From GCA-2733415 sp965178655 (GTDB lineage: Bacteria; Bacteroidota; Bacteroidia; Flavobacteriales; Flavobacteriaceae), in the NCBI GenBank assembly GCA_965178655.1, contig OZ238266.1, positions 434,001-498,000 of the forward strand: 64,000 nucleotides of DNA, read 5' to 3'. The notes under the pieces were generated by a model, which searched no databases, was not told the origin of the DNA, and saw only the letters and a program-made list of their open reading frames with translations. Position 1 is the stretch's first letter; the number at the start of each line of letters is the position of its first letter. Positions 25,254-34,699 of this stretch are shown here, in pieces. The position numbers and the translations under genes were made by a program.

Positions 25254-26687
25254 ATGAATGCAGTTCAAATAATTACACTTATAGCCAGTTATTTTGGTGT
25301 TTTAATCCTTATATCATTCCTTACCGGAAAAAAGCAAGGTAATGATGCCTTTTTTAAGGGTAACCGACAATCGCCATGGTATATTGTTGCCTTTGGTATG
25401 ATTGGTGCTTCATTATCTGGAGTTACTTTTATCTCAGTACCTGGTTGGGTAGAAGCCTCTCAGTTTAGCTATATGCAAATGGCCTTAGGATATATTGTAG
25501 GTTATGTAGTTATTGCCCTCGTACTCTTGCCTCTTTACTATAAACTTAATCTGACCTCTATATACACCTATCTTGATACACGTTTTGGAACATACTCATA
25601 CAAAACTGGTGCGTCCTTTTTTTTAATATCTCGCGTTATAGGGGCTAGTTTTAGACTGTTTTTAGTGGCCAATGTTTTACAAATTATTCTTTTTAATGAT
25701 CTTGGTATTGCTTTTTGGCAAACTGTAACCATTACTGTTTTATTAATTTGGCTGTACACCTTTAAGTCTGGTATTAAAACTATTATTTGGACAGATACGC
25801 TACAAACCCTATTTATGCTTATTGCCGTAGGTGTAGCTATTTATTTTGTAAGTGGTGAAATAGATTTTAACGGACTATCAACTACCGCTTTTGTATTAGA
25901 GAACGATTTGTCTCAAGTATTCTTTTTTGACGACTATAAAGCCGGCAACTATTTCTGGAAACAATTTATATCAGGTGCCTTTATTGCTATTGTAATGACC
26001 GGGCTAGACCAAGATATGATGCAAAAAAACCTAACCTGTAAAAGCTTAAAAGATGCGCAAAAGAATATGTTTTGGTTTACAGGCGTACTAACCCTTGTGA
26101 ATTTTGTTTTTTTAAGTTTAGGATTACTGCTAACCGTTTATGCACAGCAAAACGGAATTGATGCACATAAAGATGACCTGTTTGCCATATTAGCAAAAAA
26201 CCACTTAGGTATTGGTGTGTTTAGTTTCTTTTTATTAGGACTTATTGCAGCAGCTTATAGTAGTGCCGATAGTGCACTTACCTCCCTTACGACTTCATTT
26301 AGTATTGATATTTTAAATATTGAAAAAAAATATACTGCAGAAAAACAAATTGTAGTTAGAAAACAAATACATATATGCATCTCTATCCTTTTAATACTTG
26401 TTATTATTAGCTTTAAATATATTCTAAAAGATGAGAGTGTTATTGCTAAATTATTTCAGTTTGCAGGATATACCTACGGGCCATTACTAGGTTTGTATAC
26501 CTTTGGAATGTTTACCTCATGGAAAATTAAAGATAAACTAGCACCTATTGTTGCTTTGCTTTCTCCTGTACTATCATACTTTATAAGCGTAAATAGTCTA
26601 GAGTGGTTTGGATTTGAATTTGGTTTTTTTATCTTAATTATTAATGGTCTGTTAACATTTTTAGGGCTTTGTTTACTGCGTAAATAG
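25254..26687 (+). CDS. Sodium:solute symporter family protein
   Basis: 477 residues with about 13 hydrophobic segments. GNRQSPWYIVAFGMIGASLSG (an SSS motif near the N terminus, read in parts), GLDQDMMQKNLTCKSLKDAQ and AAYSSADSALTSLTTSF are typical of the SSS (SLC5-like) family, the last containing Na+-site Ser/Thr residues. The substrate is not predictable. Members of this length in flavobacteria are annotated generally as sodium/solute (sugar, proline or similar) transporters. It is monocistronic between the divergent T9SS gene and the SlyD-like isomerase. Confidence 0.9.
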   Translation: MNAVQIITLIASYFGVLILISFLTGKKQGNDAFFKGNRQSPWYIVAFGMIGASLSGVTFISVPGWVEASQFSYMQMALGYIVGYVVIALVLLPLYYKLNLTSIYTYLDTRFGTYSYKTGASFFLISRVIGASFRLFLVANVLQIILFNDLGIAFWQTVTITVLLIWLYTFKSGIKTIIWTDTLQTLFMLIAVGVAIYFVSGEIDFNGLSTTAFVLENDLSQVFFFDDYKAGNYFWKQFISGAFIAIVMTGLDQDMMQKNLTCKSLKDAQKNMFWFTGVLTLVNFVFLSLGLLLTVYAQQNGIDAHKDDLFAILAKNHLGIGVFSFFLLGLIAAAYSSADSALTSLTTSFSIDILNIEKKYTAEKQIVVRKQIHICISILLILVIISFKYILKDESVIAKLFQFAGYTYGPLLGLYTFGMFTSWKIKDKLAPIVALLSPVLSYFISVNSLEWFGFEFGFFILIINGLLTFLGLCLLRK

Positions 26688-26727
26688 TACAATACCATAA
26701 GAGCACAAAAACTTACAATCGGTTTTG

Positions 26728-26758
26728 TTTGTATAATTGCTATTAAACACTACTTTTG
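26728..26758 (+). promoter_or_regulatory. Promoter of the SlyD-like isomerase gene
   Basis: TTTG (26728-26731), exactly 19 bp, then TACTTTTG (26751-26758). This is a full Bacteroidota consensus match. It lies 17 bases before the chosen ATG, which supports the start at 26776 rather than the longer ORF from 26737. Confidence 0.75.
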
Positions 26759-26775
26759 CCGAAAATTTAACACAA

Positions 26776-27279
26776 ATGACTGAAACACAAAACAAAGTTG
26801 TTGTAGTATCATATAATCTTTTTAGAGATACTGCCGAAGGAGAAATGATTGAATCTACTGAAGGAAAAGACCCTTTAGCATTTTTAACCGGATTAGGACA
26901 AATGATTCCTGAATTTGAAGCTAATGTACAAGATTTAGCAGAAGGTGATACTTTTTCTTTTGGTATCAAATCAGAAAACGCATACGGAACACGCTCTGAA
27001 GAAGCTATTATTGAGCTTGCTCAAGACATGTTTATGAAAGATGAAAAATTAGTTCCTGAAGTTGCTGTAGGTAATGTTTTACCTTTACAAGACCAAAACG
27101 GAAATGTTATTCCTGGAAAAATAGTAAGTATTAATACCGAAACAATTACGGTAGATGTAAACCACTTATTAGCAGATCAAGATTTATACTTTACAGGTAC
27201 TGTAATTGAATCTAGACCAGCTACTGAAGAAGAAATTGAGCACAAACATGCTCACGGCGCTCACGGGCACCAACACTAA
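26776..27279 (+). CDS. SlyD-like FKBP-type peptidyl-prolyl isomerase
   Basis: 167 residues from the ATG at 26776. The in-frame upstream ATG at 26737 falls inside the promoter. The FKBP core (VVVVSYNLFRDTAEGEMIEST, PLAFLTGLGQMIPEFEANVQ, GDTFSFGIKSENAYGTRSEE) carries the inserted flap (IF domain) used by SlyD as a chaperone. The C terminus is His-rich (EHKHAHGAHGHQH), suited to Ni/Zn binding as in SlyD. Cytoplasmic; roles in folding and possibly nickel handling. A terminator follows 23 bases after the stop. Confidence 0.92.
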   Translation: MTETQNKVVVVSYNLFRDTAEGEMIESTEGKDPLAFLTGLGQMIPEFEANVQDLAEGDTFSFGIKSENAYGTRSEEAIIELAQDMFMKDEKLVPEVAVGNVLPLQDQNGNVIPGKIVSINTETITVDVNHLLADQDLYFTGTVIESRPATEEEIEHKHAHGAHGHQH

Positions 27280-27301
27280 ATATTTAGTAAGCATACGTCT
27301 A

Positions 27302-27330
27302 AAGCCTCAATTTTATTGGGGCTTTTTTTA
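27302..27330. terminator. Terminator between slyD-like and CoA-binding protein genes
   Basis: AGCCTCAA-TTTTAT-TTGGGGCT (27303-27323, one G-T pair) followed by seven T. It serves the plus-strand isomerase. The A-rich 5' side may also serve the convergent gene. Confidence 0.8.
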
Positions 27331-27348
27331 TTGACTTATCATGCAAGT

Positions 27349-27711
27349 TTAATATTGATTTGTTGCCAATAATACTAATGTACAGGCTACCTCAAAAGCT
27401 ATTCCGTTTGCTTTTAACAACTCATAAAACGCTTCGTTTTCTGTTCCTGGATTAAACAACACTCGCTTGGGATTTAATGATATAATATAATCGTAATAAG
27501 CTTTTTGTCGGGCCGGACCAATATACATTGTTACCGTATCAATTGTAATATCTGTTCTTAAATCAGTATCAATTGTAACCCCAGAAACTATACCTTTTTT
27601 TAATCCATAGGCGTACACTAAACAACCCTTTTCTACCAGTTTATGAACTGCTTTATTTGAATAACGCTCTGATTTTAATGATGCGCCAAGTACTAATGTT
27701 GATTTTTCCAT
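27349..27711 (-). CDS. CoA-binding domain protein (YccU-like)
   Basis: 120 residues from ATG 27711 (MEKSTLVLGASLKSERYS). The longer reading from 27759 adds non-conserved residues. It is a single Rossmann-type CoA-binding domain: VLGASLKSERYSNKAV (nucleotide loop), YIGPARQKAYYDYI and PKRVLFNPGTENEAFYELL. Small stand-alone versions are widespread. They bind CoA or a nucleotide, but their function is unknown. It is convergent with slyD and divergent from the TonB-dependent receptor gene. Confidence 0.85.
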   Translation of the reverse strand: MEKSTLVLGASLKSERYSNKAVHKLVEKGCLVYAYGLKKGIVSGVTIDTDLRTDITIDTVTMYIGPARQKAYYDYIISLNPKRVLFNPGTENEAFYELLKANGIAFEVACTLVLLATNQY

Positions 27712-27814
27712 TTTAAAAATAATTACTGTTAGAAAATTTAACAGTTGTTTTCGTAACATTTTAAAGTTACCATCGTCTTACAACTGTATTCATTACAAAA
27801 ATAACCAAATCATT

Positions 27815-30244
27815 ATGAAAAAAATAATTCAACTTACTGTATTTTGTTTTGCCTTATTATCATTCGGTCAAAACAACACGCCTGCAATTGGAAGTGCCAC
27901 CGGACATGTTATTGATAACATTACAAAGGAAGCATTACCTTATGTAAGTATAATAATAAAAGATAGCAACAACAAGACTCTAACGGGAGGTATTACCAAT
28001 GACAAAGGGGACTTTAATATTCAAAAAATACCGTTAGGAAAAATTACCATTGAGTTACAGTATATTGGTTACAAAACCACTATAAAACAACTTGAGTTCA
28101 CTAAACAAAATGCGACACATAATTTAAATATTATTGCATTAAACGAAGATGTTTCAGCACTAGATGAGGTTACAATAGTTGCAGAGACTTCTACCGTAGT
28201 ACAAAAAATTGACCGTAAGGTTATTAATATTGGTAAAGATTTAACCTCTGCAGGAGCTACTGCGTCTGAAATCATGAACAATATACAATCCGTTAGTGTT
28301 GATCAACAAACTGGGGCTATTGCACTTAGAGGAAACGAAAATGTACGAGTTTTAATTGACGGGAAACCTACAAATATCTCTCCTGCTCAATTACTACAAC
28401 AAATACCATCTGCCTCTATTAAGCAAATAGAATTAATTACCAACCCTTCGGCAAAATATAACCCAGAAGGAATGAGCGGTATAATTAACGTTGTATTACA
28501 CAAGAATAGTAACATGGGCTTTAATGGTAATTTTTCTTCTGGAGTAACCTTTGCAAAAACACCTAAATTAAATAGCTCATTAGGGTTAAATTATAAAGTA
28601 GGAAAAGTAAATATCTATGGTAATTATGGTTTTAATACTGGTAAAAGAGATAACTACGGAGAAAAAGACAGCTATCAAACAGATTTAGAAAACCACTCTG
28701 ATTTTAACTTTGGAGGAGACAATACATCTCACCTAATTAAAACAGGAATTGACTACTTTATTAACGATAAAAACACCTTATCGTTTTATACAACTCAAAA
28801 TCTATTTAACAGTAAGTCTTACGGAACAACTATATTAACCTATTCCGATATTTTAGACCAATTAAATAATGTTACCCAAACTACTGATAGTGACACAGAC
28901 TCTCACTCACAAACTTACAATTTAGACTATAAAGTAGATTTTGGTAAAAAAGGGCAAAATTTAGAAATTGAAGCGAATTACAATACTACCAACGCTCCTG
29001 AAGATTCTAATTTTGCTTATGACTACCCTAACAATCCGTTTTTAGATTCTAGCAGAATAGATGATGTTAATAATGAAAGAGATAATCTTTTAGTAAATAT
29101 CGATTTTATACGTCCAATATCTGAAACTGCAAAATTAGAACTTGGTGCCGAAGCTAGAGTTCAAACAACTTTAAACGAATTAATCTCTACAAGCAGTACC
29201 GAAAACTCTGCCTTTTCATATGACCGAAATATTTTTTCTGCCTATGCTACATATAGCAAACAATGGAATAAGTGGAGCACACAATTAGGTGCTCGTATAG
29301 AACAATATAATGTTGATGCAAATTTTACAGGCTATGATGCTGTAGAGGACAATATTGTTTCTCAGCCATTTACAGATGATATTTTCTCAATATACCCATC
29401 AGCTTTTGTTACTTATAGTATAAACGACAAAAACACTTTAAATTTTAGCTACTCAAAAAGAGTTGACCGACCAAGTATCGGACAAGTAAACCCTATTCGT
29501 GAGTGGAGTACCCCATCGGTAGATTCTGAAGGTAACCCGAATTTAAAACCACAATTCACCAATTCTTTTGAAGTTAATTATACAAAAAAAACAAAAATAG
29601 GTTCTATAACAACTGGTGTGTTTTACCGACAAATTAATGATGAAATCTCAAGAACAGTAACCCTACATCCTACAGATGCAAACAAGCTAATCTTGTCTCA
29701 CAGTAATTTTGAAGACAATAATGCCTTTGGATTTGAAGCTTCTGGTAATTTTAGATTTGCAAAATGGTGGAATGCCAATGCTAGTTTTGATACCTACTAC
29801 AAAGTTGTTAAGGGAATTGTGTCTAGTGAAACTGCAGAAAGTGGTTTCGAAAATGTAGAAATAGATGATATTGCTATTAACGGTAGATTAAGTAATAATT
29901 TTACTGCTACTAAAAAATTGCGTTTTCAACTATCTGGATTTTACAGAGGGTCAAGCTTAGGATTACAGTTTAAACGTAATCCCATGTGGAAAATAGACGC
30001 TGGAGTAAGCTATAGCGTACTAAAAGGAAAAGGGAGTATTAGTGCACGTGTAAGTGATATATTTGACAGCATGAACTTTAGCTTTGAAGGAAATAAGCCA
30101 TACAGACAAGTTGGAGAATTTAACTGGGAGAGCCACTCTGCTTATATTGGATTCAATTACCGATTTGGAGGAGGAAAAAACCGTGCATTACAACGTAAAC
30201 GTCGTGATAACAACGAAAAACAAGGTGGTGGCGGAATGATGTAA
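27815..30244 (+). CDS. TonB-dependent receptor-like outer-membrane protein
   Basis: 809 residues. Signal peptide (ending LLSFGQ), then a carboxypeptidase-regulatory-like domain (about 25-105: GHVIDNITKEALPYVSIII, PLGKITIELQYIGYK), then a plug domain (about 120-225: VIVAE-type box VTIVAETSTVVQKIDRKV, NPEGMSGIINVVLHK) and a C-terminal beta barrel of the OMP_b-brl_3 type. The tail is Gly/Arg-rich (GGGKNRALQRKRRDN...GGGGMM). No SusD partner lies next to it, so it is not a polysaccharide-utilisation pair. Iron or other ligand uptake is possible. A strong terminator follows. Confidence 0.92.
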   Translation: MKKIIQLTVFCFALLSFGQNNTPAIGSATGHVIDNITKEALPYVSIIIKDSNNKTLTGGITNDKGDFNIQKIPLGKITIELQYIGYKTTIKQLEFTKQNATHNLNIIALNEDVSALDEVTIVAETSTVVQKIDRKVINIGKDLTSAGATASEIMNNIQSVSVDQQTGAIALRGNENVRVLIDGKPTNISPAQLLQQIPSASIKQIELITNPSAKYNPEGMSGIINVVLHKNSNMGFNGNFSSGVTFAKTPKLNSSLGLNYKVGKVNIYGNYGFNTGKRDNYGEKDSYQTDLENHSDFNFGGDNTSHLIKTGIDYFINDKNTLSFYTTQNLFNSKSYGTTILTYSDILDQLNNVTQTTDSDTDSHSQTYNLDYKVDFGKKGQNLEIEANYNTTNAPEDSNFAYDYPNNPFLDSSRIDDVNNERDNLLVNIDFIRPISETAKLELGAEARVQTTLNELISTSSTENSAFSYDRNIFSAYATYSKQWNKWSTQLGARIEQYNVDANFTGYDAVEDNIVSQPFTDDIFSIYPSAFVTYSINDKNTLNFSYSKRVDRPSIGQVNPIREWSTPSVDSEGNPNLKPQFTNSFEVNYTKKTKIGSITTGVFYRQINDEISRTVTLHPTDANKLILSHSNFEDNNAFGFEASGNFRFAKWWNANASFDTYYKVVKGIVSSETAESGFENVEIDDIAINGRLSNNFTATKKLRFQLSGFYRGSSLGLQFKRNPMWKIDAGVSYSVLKGKGSISARVSDIFDSMNFSFEGNKPYRQVGEFNWESHSAYIGFNYRFGGGKNRALQRKRRDNNEKQGGGGMM

Positions 30245-30261
30245 ATCACTTTTTGTCCCAA

Positions 30262-30296
30262 TAAAAAATGCCTAAGCTACGCTTAGGCATTTTTTA
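30262..30296. terminator. Bidirectional terminator between TonB receptor and fabH
   Basis: Perfect 10-bp stem ATGCCTAAGC / GCTTAGGCAT with loop TAC (30268-30290), bordered by A6 and T5. It ends both convergent genes. Confidence 0.9.
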
Positions 30297-30310
30297 TTTA
30301 AATTATTAAA

Positions 30311-31321
30311 TTACCATTTAATTATAGCACTACCCCATGTAAATCCACTACCAAAAGCCGCTAATACAACCGTATCGCCGTCATTAATTTTACCCTGCTC
30401 CCAAGCTTCTGTTAAAGCAATAGGAATAGATGCTGCCGTAGTATTACCATATTTTTGAATGTTATTAAATACTTGGTCATCTAGCAAACTAAATTTCTTT
30501 TGTACAAATTGCGAAATACGTAAATTTGCTTGATGTGGTATAAGCATATCTATAGCATCTTTTTCTAGATTGTTTTGTTGTAAACCTTCAATAATTACTT
30601 CAGAAAAACGAACTACTGCATTTTTAAACACAAATTGTCCGTTCATATACGGAAAGTAACTAATATCATCCGGATTATTATCATCAATAATAGCATCTAC
30701 CCAACGTTTTCCCATTCCTGGAGCAATTAAAGCTAATTCTTCGGCATGTTGTCCTTGCGAATGTAAATGTGTAGATAAAATACCTTTATCATTATTCTCT
30801 TCTCTAGATAATACTGCTGCTCCTGCACCATCTCCAAAAATAACTGTTACACCTCTACCACGAGTAGATTTATCTAAACCTTGCGATTGTAACTCTGAAC
30901 CAATAACCAATATGTTTTTATACATACCAGTTTTTATAAACTGATCGGCAACTGAAATGGCATATATAAACCCTGAACATTGATTACGAATATCTAAAGC
31001 CCCTACAGTTTTAATATCTAAAGCTTCTTGTACTTGTACTCCTGGTCCCGGAAAATAGTAATCCGGACTTAAGGTTGCAAAAATTATAAAATCAATATCA
31101 TCTTTCTCTAATCCAGCACGTTCTATAGCAATTTTAGCAGCTTTTACCCCCATCGTTGCCGTAGTATCTCCCGAACCTTCTTTTATCCATCTACGCTCCT
31201 TAATACCTGTTCGTTCTTGAATCCAAGCATCATTAGTGTCCATTAATTTTGATAAATCATTGTTGGTTACAATATTATCTGGTACATATTTACCTAACCC
31301 CGTTATTTTTGAATTGTACAT
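30311..31321 (-). CDS. fabH: Beta-ketoacyl-ACP synthase III
   Basis: 336 residues. The active-site Cys115 is in IRNQCSGFIYAI, the His box is MLIPHQANLRI, the Asn box is KYGNTTAASIPIAL and the terminal GSGFTWGSAIIKW is conserved. It condenses acetyl-CoA or branched acyl-CoA with malonyl-ACP to start fatty acid synthesis. It stands alone with its own promoter. Flavobacteria usually have several FabH paralogues. The start-site motif ITGLGKYVPDNIVTN fits the family N terminus. Confidence 0.94.
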   Translation of the reverse strand: MYNSKITGLGKYVPDNIVTNNDLSKLMDTNDAWIQERTGIKERRWIKEGSGDTTATMGVKAAKIAIERAGLEKDDIDFIIFATLSPDYYFPGPGVQVQEALDIKTVGALDIRNQCSGFIYAISVADQFIKTGMYKNILVIGSELQSQGLDKSTRGRGVTVIFGDGAGAAVLSREENNDKGILSTHLHSQGQHAEELALIAPGMGKRWVDAIIDDNNPDDISYFPYMNGQFVFKNAVVRFSEVIIEGLQQNNLEKDAIDMLIPHQANLRISQFVQKKFSLLDDQVFNNIQKYGNTTAASIPIALTEAWEQGKINDGDTVVLAAFGSGFTWGSAIIKW

Positions 31322-31343
31322 TATAAAGTCGTTTTTAATCTTG

Positions 31344-31374
31344 CAAAAATACAGTATTTATACAATTTGCACAA
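31344..31374 (-). promoter_or_regulatory. fabH promoter
   Basis: Minus strand: TTG (31374-31372), a 20-bp spacer and TATTTTTG (31351-31344). The fabH start codon is 22 bases downstream. Confidence 0.6.
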
Positions 31375-31429
31375 CATTCATTTTAATTACAAAAAAGCAT
31401 ACTACACTTTTATAATCTGCCATCTTGAC

Positions 31430-31446
31430 ACCATTATAAAAATGGT
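31430..31446. promoter_or_regulatory. 17-bp palindrome upstream of htpG
   Basis: ACCATT-ATAAA-AATGGT has perfect 6-bp arms and lies 54 bp before the htpG start in the fabH-htpG divergent region. It does not match the CIRCE element (TTAGCACTC-N9-GAGTGCTAA). Possible operator. Confidence 0.35.
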
Positions 31447-31499
31447 AGGCTATTTGTCTATTAGGATTATAGATAATAATAACAACAAATAACTATAAA

Positions 31500-33377
31500 A
31501 TGGCAAAAGGAAATATTAATGTTTCAGTAGAAAACATCTTCCCTCTTATAAAAAAGTTTCTATACTCAGATCATGAAATTTTTTTAAGAGAATTAATCTC
31601 AAATGCAACTGATGCAACACTTAAACTAAAACACCTTACTCAAATTGGAGAGTCAACAGCAGACTATGGCAATCCAATAATCGATATTAAAATTGATAAG
31701 GATGCTAAAAAGATTCACATTACAGATCAAGGCTTAGGAATGACTGCTGATGAAGTGGAAAAATACATTAACCAAATAGCTTTTTCTGGCGCTAATGAGT
31801 TTTTAGAGCAGTACAAAGAAAAAGTTGAAGATGCTGGAATAATTGGTCATTTTGGACTTGGTTTTTACTCTGCATTTATGGTTGCTGAAAAAGTAGAACT
31901 TATTACAAAATCTCATAAAAATGAGCCTGCTGCACATTGGACTTGTGATGGTTCTCCTGAGTTTACTTTAGAAGCACATGATAAAACTGATAGAGGTACA
32001 GAAATTATACTTCATATTGCTGAAGACTCTTTAGAGTTTTTAGAAGATCAAAAAATATCAGACCTACTAATTAAGTATAACAAGTTTATGCCAGTTCCTA
32101 TTAAATTCGGGACACGTGAAGAAACGTTACCACTACCAGAAGATGCTGCAGAAGATGCAAAAGCAGACACGGTTACTGTAGATAATATTATTAACAATCC
32201 TAACCCAGCCTGGACCAAGCAACCATCTGAGTTAGAAGCAGATGATTATAATGGATTTTACCGTGAATTATACCCTTCACAACATGAAGAGCCTTTATTT
32301 AACATTCACCTAAATGTTGATTATCCTTTTAATCTTACCGGAATTTTATATTTCCCAAAGATGACTCAGGATGTTAGCATGCAAAAAGACAAAATTCAGC
32401 TATACCAAAACCAAGTATATGTTACTGATAATGTAGAGGGTATTGTTCCTGAGTTTTTAACTATGCTACGCGGTGTAATTGACTCTCCGGATATTCCATT
32501 AAACGTATCTCGTAGTTACTTACAAGCAGATGGAAATGTAAAGAAAATTGCATCATACATTACACGTAAAGTAGCCGATAAATTAAACTCATTATACAAA
32601 ACTGATCGTCCGGCATTTGAACAAAAATGGAACGATATTAAAATTGTTATCGAGTACGGAATGCTTTCTGAACCTAAGTTTTTTGAAAAAGCTGACAAGT
32701 TTGCATTATACCCTACTGTAGATGGTAACTATTTTACTTTTGAAGAATTAATTGCTAAAATTAAAGACACACAAACCGATAAAGACGGTAAAACAGTAAT
32801 ATTATATACCTCTAATAAAGACGAGCAACACAGTTATATTCAATCAGCTAAAGGAAAAGGATATGAAGTATTATTGCTAGACTCTCCTATTATTTCTCAT
32901 TTAATTCAAAAATTAGAAGCCGAAAAAGAGAACATTACCTTTACTCGTGTTGATGGTGACCATATTGATAACTTAATCAAGAAAGATGAGGTGCAAATCT
33001 CTAAATTATCTGATGATGAAAAAGAAAGTCTAAAAACTGTTCTTGAAACTATTGTTCCTAAAACATATACTGTACAATTAGAAACTATGGATTCTGATGC
33101 TACACCGTTTATGATTACGCAACCAGAATTTATGCGTAGAATGAAAGAAATGCAACAGTCTGGCGGCAATGGTATGTTTGGTAATTTTCCTGATATGTAT
33201 AACTTAATTGTAAATACAAATCATTCTTTAGTAAGTAATATCTTAAGTGAAACAGATAGCGATAAAAAAGAAGGACTTATTAAACAAAGTTTAGATTTAG
33301 CCCGTTTATCACAAGGTTTACTAACTGGTGAAGAGCTAACAAACTTTATAAGTCGTAGTTATGATATTATTAAATAA
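31500..33377 (+). CDS. htpG: Molecular chaperone HtpG (Hsp90)
   Basis: 625 residues, full length. The GHKL ATP site is complete: REL ISNATDA (E/N/D), ITDQGLGM and GHFGLGFYSAFMVA. The middle domain has RGVIDSPDIPLNVSRSYLQ with the catalytic Arg. The C-terminal dimerisation domain has FMRRMKEMQQ. There is no C-terminal MEEVD, as expected in bacteria. ATP-driven chaperone of the cytoplasm. Monocistronic, closed by a long perfect terminator hairpin. Confidence 0.97.
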   Translation: MAKGNINVSVENIFPLIKKFLYSDHEIFLRELISNATDATLKLKHLTQIGESTADYGNPIIDIKIDKDAKKIHITDQGLGMTADEVEKYINQIAFSGANEFLEQYKEKVEDAGIIGHFGLGFYSAFMVAEKVELITKSHKNEPAAHWTCDGSPEFTLEAHDKTDRGTEIILHIAEDSLEFLEDQKISDLLIKYNKFMPVPIKFGTREETLPLPEDAAEDAKADTVTVDNIINNPNPAWTKQPSELEADDYNGFYRELYPSQHEEPLFNIHLNVDYPFNLTGILYFPKMTQDVSMQKDKIQLYQNQVYVTDNVEGIVPEFLTMLRGVIDSPDIPLNVSRSYLQADGNVKKIASYITRKVADKLNSLYKTDRPAFEQKWNDIKIVIEYGMLSEPKFFEKADKFALYPTVDGNYFTFEELIAKIKDTQTDKDGKTVILYTSNKDEQHSYIQSAKGKGYEVLLLDSPIISHLIQKLEAEKENITFTRVDGDHIDNLIKKDEVQISKLSDDEKESLKTVLETIVPKTYTVQLETMDSDATPFMITQPEFMRRMKEMQQSGGNGMFGNFPDMYNLIVNTNHSLVSNILSETDSDKKEGLIKQSLDLARLSQGLLTGEELTNFISRSYDIIK

Positions 33378-33398
33378 TTATAGCTAAGTCACAAACTT

Positions 33399-33431
33399 AA
33401 AAAGCCTTTCAGTAGTACTGAAAGGCTTTTT
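33399..33431. terminator. Terminator after htpG (bidirectional)
   Basis: A 33-nt perfect inverted repeat with arms centred at 33415 (stem includes AAAGCCTTTCAGTA / TACTGAAAGGCTTT), A-run before and T-run after. It also faces the convergent MazG-like gene ending at 33451. Confidence 0.92.
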
Positions 33432-33450
33432 GATTATAGACATAAACCTC

Positions 33451-33834
33451 TTACTTTAATATGTCGGCAATATTTGGTTTAAAATAATTTGGTCCTTTTA
33501 GCACTTTACCATCTTCACGATATATTGGTTGTCCGTCTGCCCCCAGCTTACTCATGTTACTGTTTTGAATTTCATCAAACACTTCAGTAATCTTGCTTTG
33601 TAAACCATGCTCTATCATAGTACCACATAAAATATATAGCATATCACCCAAAGCATCAGCCACTTCTACTAAATCGTTATTTTGAGCAGCTTCAAGATAT
33701 TCTTCATTTTCTTCTTTCATTAAGTTAAAACGAAGGGTGTTTTTTGCAGTTCCTAAATCTGCTTTTGGCGTTTCTCTATGTCCTATTTTAAAAGCCGTGT
33801 GAAAAGCGGTAACCGCATCGGTGTATTTTTTCAT
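33451..33834 (-). CDS. MazG-like nucleoside triphosphate pyrophosphohydrolase
   Basis: 127 residues. The all-alpha NTP-PPase core is visible: NLMKEENEEYLEA (ExxEE motif) and VEVADALGDMLYIL (ExxD metal-binding motif). An extra C-terminal segment (PIYREDGKVLKGPNYFKP) matches the family sometimes annotated as phosphoribosyl-ATP pyrophosphohydrolase-like, which is not the HisE of histidine synthesis. It probably removes pyrophosphate from aberrant nucleotides. Confidence 0.85.
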   Translation of the reverse strand: MKKYTDAVTAFHTAFKIGHRETPKADLGTAKNTLRFNLMKEENEEYLEAAQNNDLVEVADALGDMLYILCGTMIEHGLQSKITEVFDEIQNSNMSKLGADGQPIYREDGKVLKGPNYFKPNIADILK

Positions 33835-33893
33835 GGTGTGTTGGTGTTTAATGATTATGTTTCCTTAATTTTGCGCAAAACAATTTACACATT

Positions 33894-34082
33894 ATGTTTA
33901 CTTCTGGTCAGTTTATTTTTGCAGGTCTCTTTTTTTTAGCTTTTGTAGCAATAATCGTTTGGAGCTATCGCAAAGATATAAAAGTACATCAAAAATATTA
34001 TAAAAACAGTTATTTAGTACTTATTGCATTAGTGCTGTTTTTTAGTCTGCTTTTTGCTATAAAAACAGTACTTTACAGCTAA
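33894..34082 (+). CDS. Small two-segment membrane protein
   Basis: 62 residues with two hydrophobic segments (about 6-25 and 41-60) separated by the basic loop SYRKDIKVHQKYYKNS. A TAATTTTG -7 element with a TTG 22 bp upstream (33841-33873) precedes it by 20 bases, supporting real expression. Similar small proteins occur in flavobacteria, with no known function. It lies divergent from the MazG-like gene and convergent with apt. Confidence 0.65.
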   Translation: MFTSGQFIFAGLFFLAFVAIIVWSYRKDIKVHQKYYKNSYLVLIALVLFFSLLFAIKTVLYS

Positions 34083-34096
34083 GAGACATAGTCTAT

Positions 34097-34612
34097 TTAG
34101 TATGTAATTACAGCTGCTGTTTTGTGACCTTCTAGTTTTTTAGAACCGTTTAAAAAGCTAAGTTCCATTAAAAAATTTAGTTGTACTACTGTACCTCCTA
34201 ATTGTTCTACTAATTTACATGCGGCAGCGGCGGTACCTCCTGTTGCCAAAACATCGTCGTGTATCAATACACGATCGCCTTTTTCTATAGCATCTTTATG
34301 AATTTCCATAACATCTTCTCCGTATTCTAATCCGTAAGATTGAGAAACTGTAGTATGTGGTAATTTTCCTTTTTTTCGAATGGGTGCAAAACCTACATTT
34401 AAGGCGTCGGCTATTTGCATGCCAAAAAAGAAACCTCTTGCTTCAATACCTACTACTTTATCAATATTTAATTTATCACATAAAAGCAGTAAATCACTCA
34501 ACATTTGTTGGCGAATTTTTGGTGTATTTAACAACGGTGTTATATCTTTAAAAACCACTCCTTTAGTCGGGAAATTTTTAATGTCTCGTATATATTTTTC
34601 GTATTGTATCAT
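34097..34612 (-). CDS. apt: Adenine phosphoribosyltransferase
   Basis: 171 residues. IRDIKNFPTKGVVFKDITPLL at the N terminus (read in parts), GIEARGFFFGMQIAD in the middle and the PRPP loop VLIHDDVLATGGTAAAA are all typical of Apt. It salvages adenine to AMP. The candidate -7 element TAAATTTG (34624-34617) ends only 5 bases before the ATG, so the mRNA would have almost no leader if this promoter is used. Confidence 0.95.
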   Translation of the reverse strand: MIQYEKYIRDIKNFPTKGVVFKDITPLLNTPKIRQQMLSDLLLLCDKLNIDKVVGIEARGFFFGMQIADALNVGFAPIRKKGKLPHTTVSQSYGLEYGEDVMEIHKDAIEKGDRVLIHDDVLATGGTAAAACKLVEQLGGTVVQLNFLMELSFLNGSKKLEGHKTAAVITY

Positions 34613-34699
34613 AGCACAAATTTACATTTTTTAAGTCTAATGTGGATTATTTTTTGTATCTTTAAATCAGTCCGCAACCATTTAAAATCCCATTGCCTT

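Noticed and set aside
34604..34699. Longer N terminus of the DUF2007 protein
   Set aside because: It would overlap the apt start region on the other strand, and the added residues do not fit the family.
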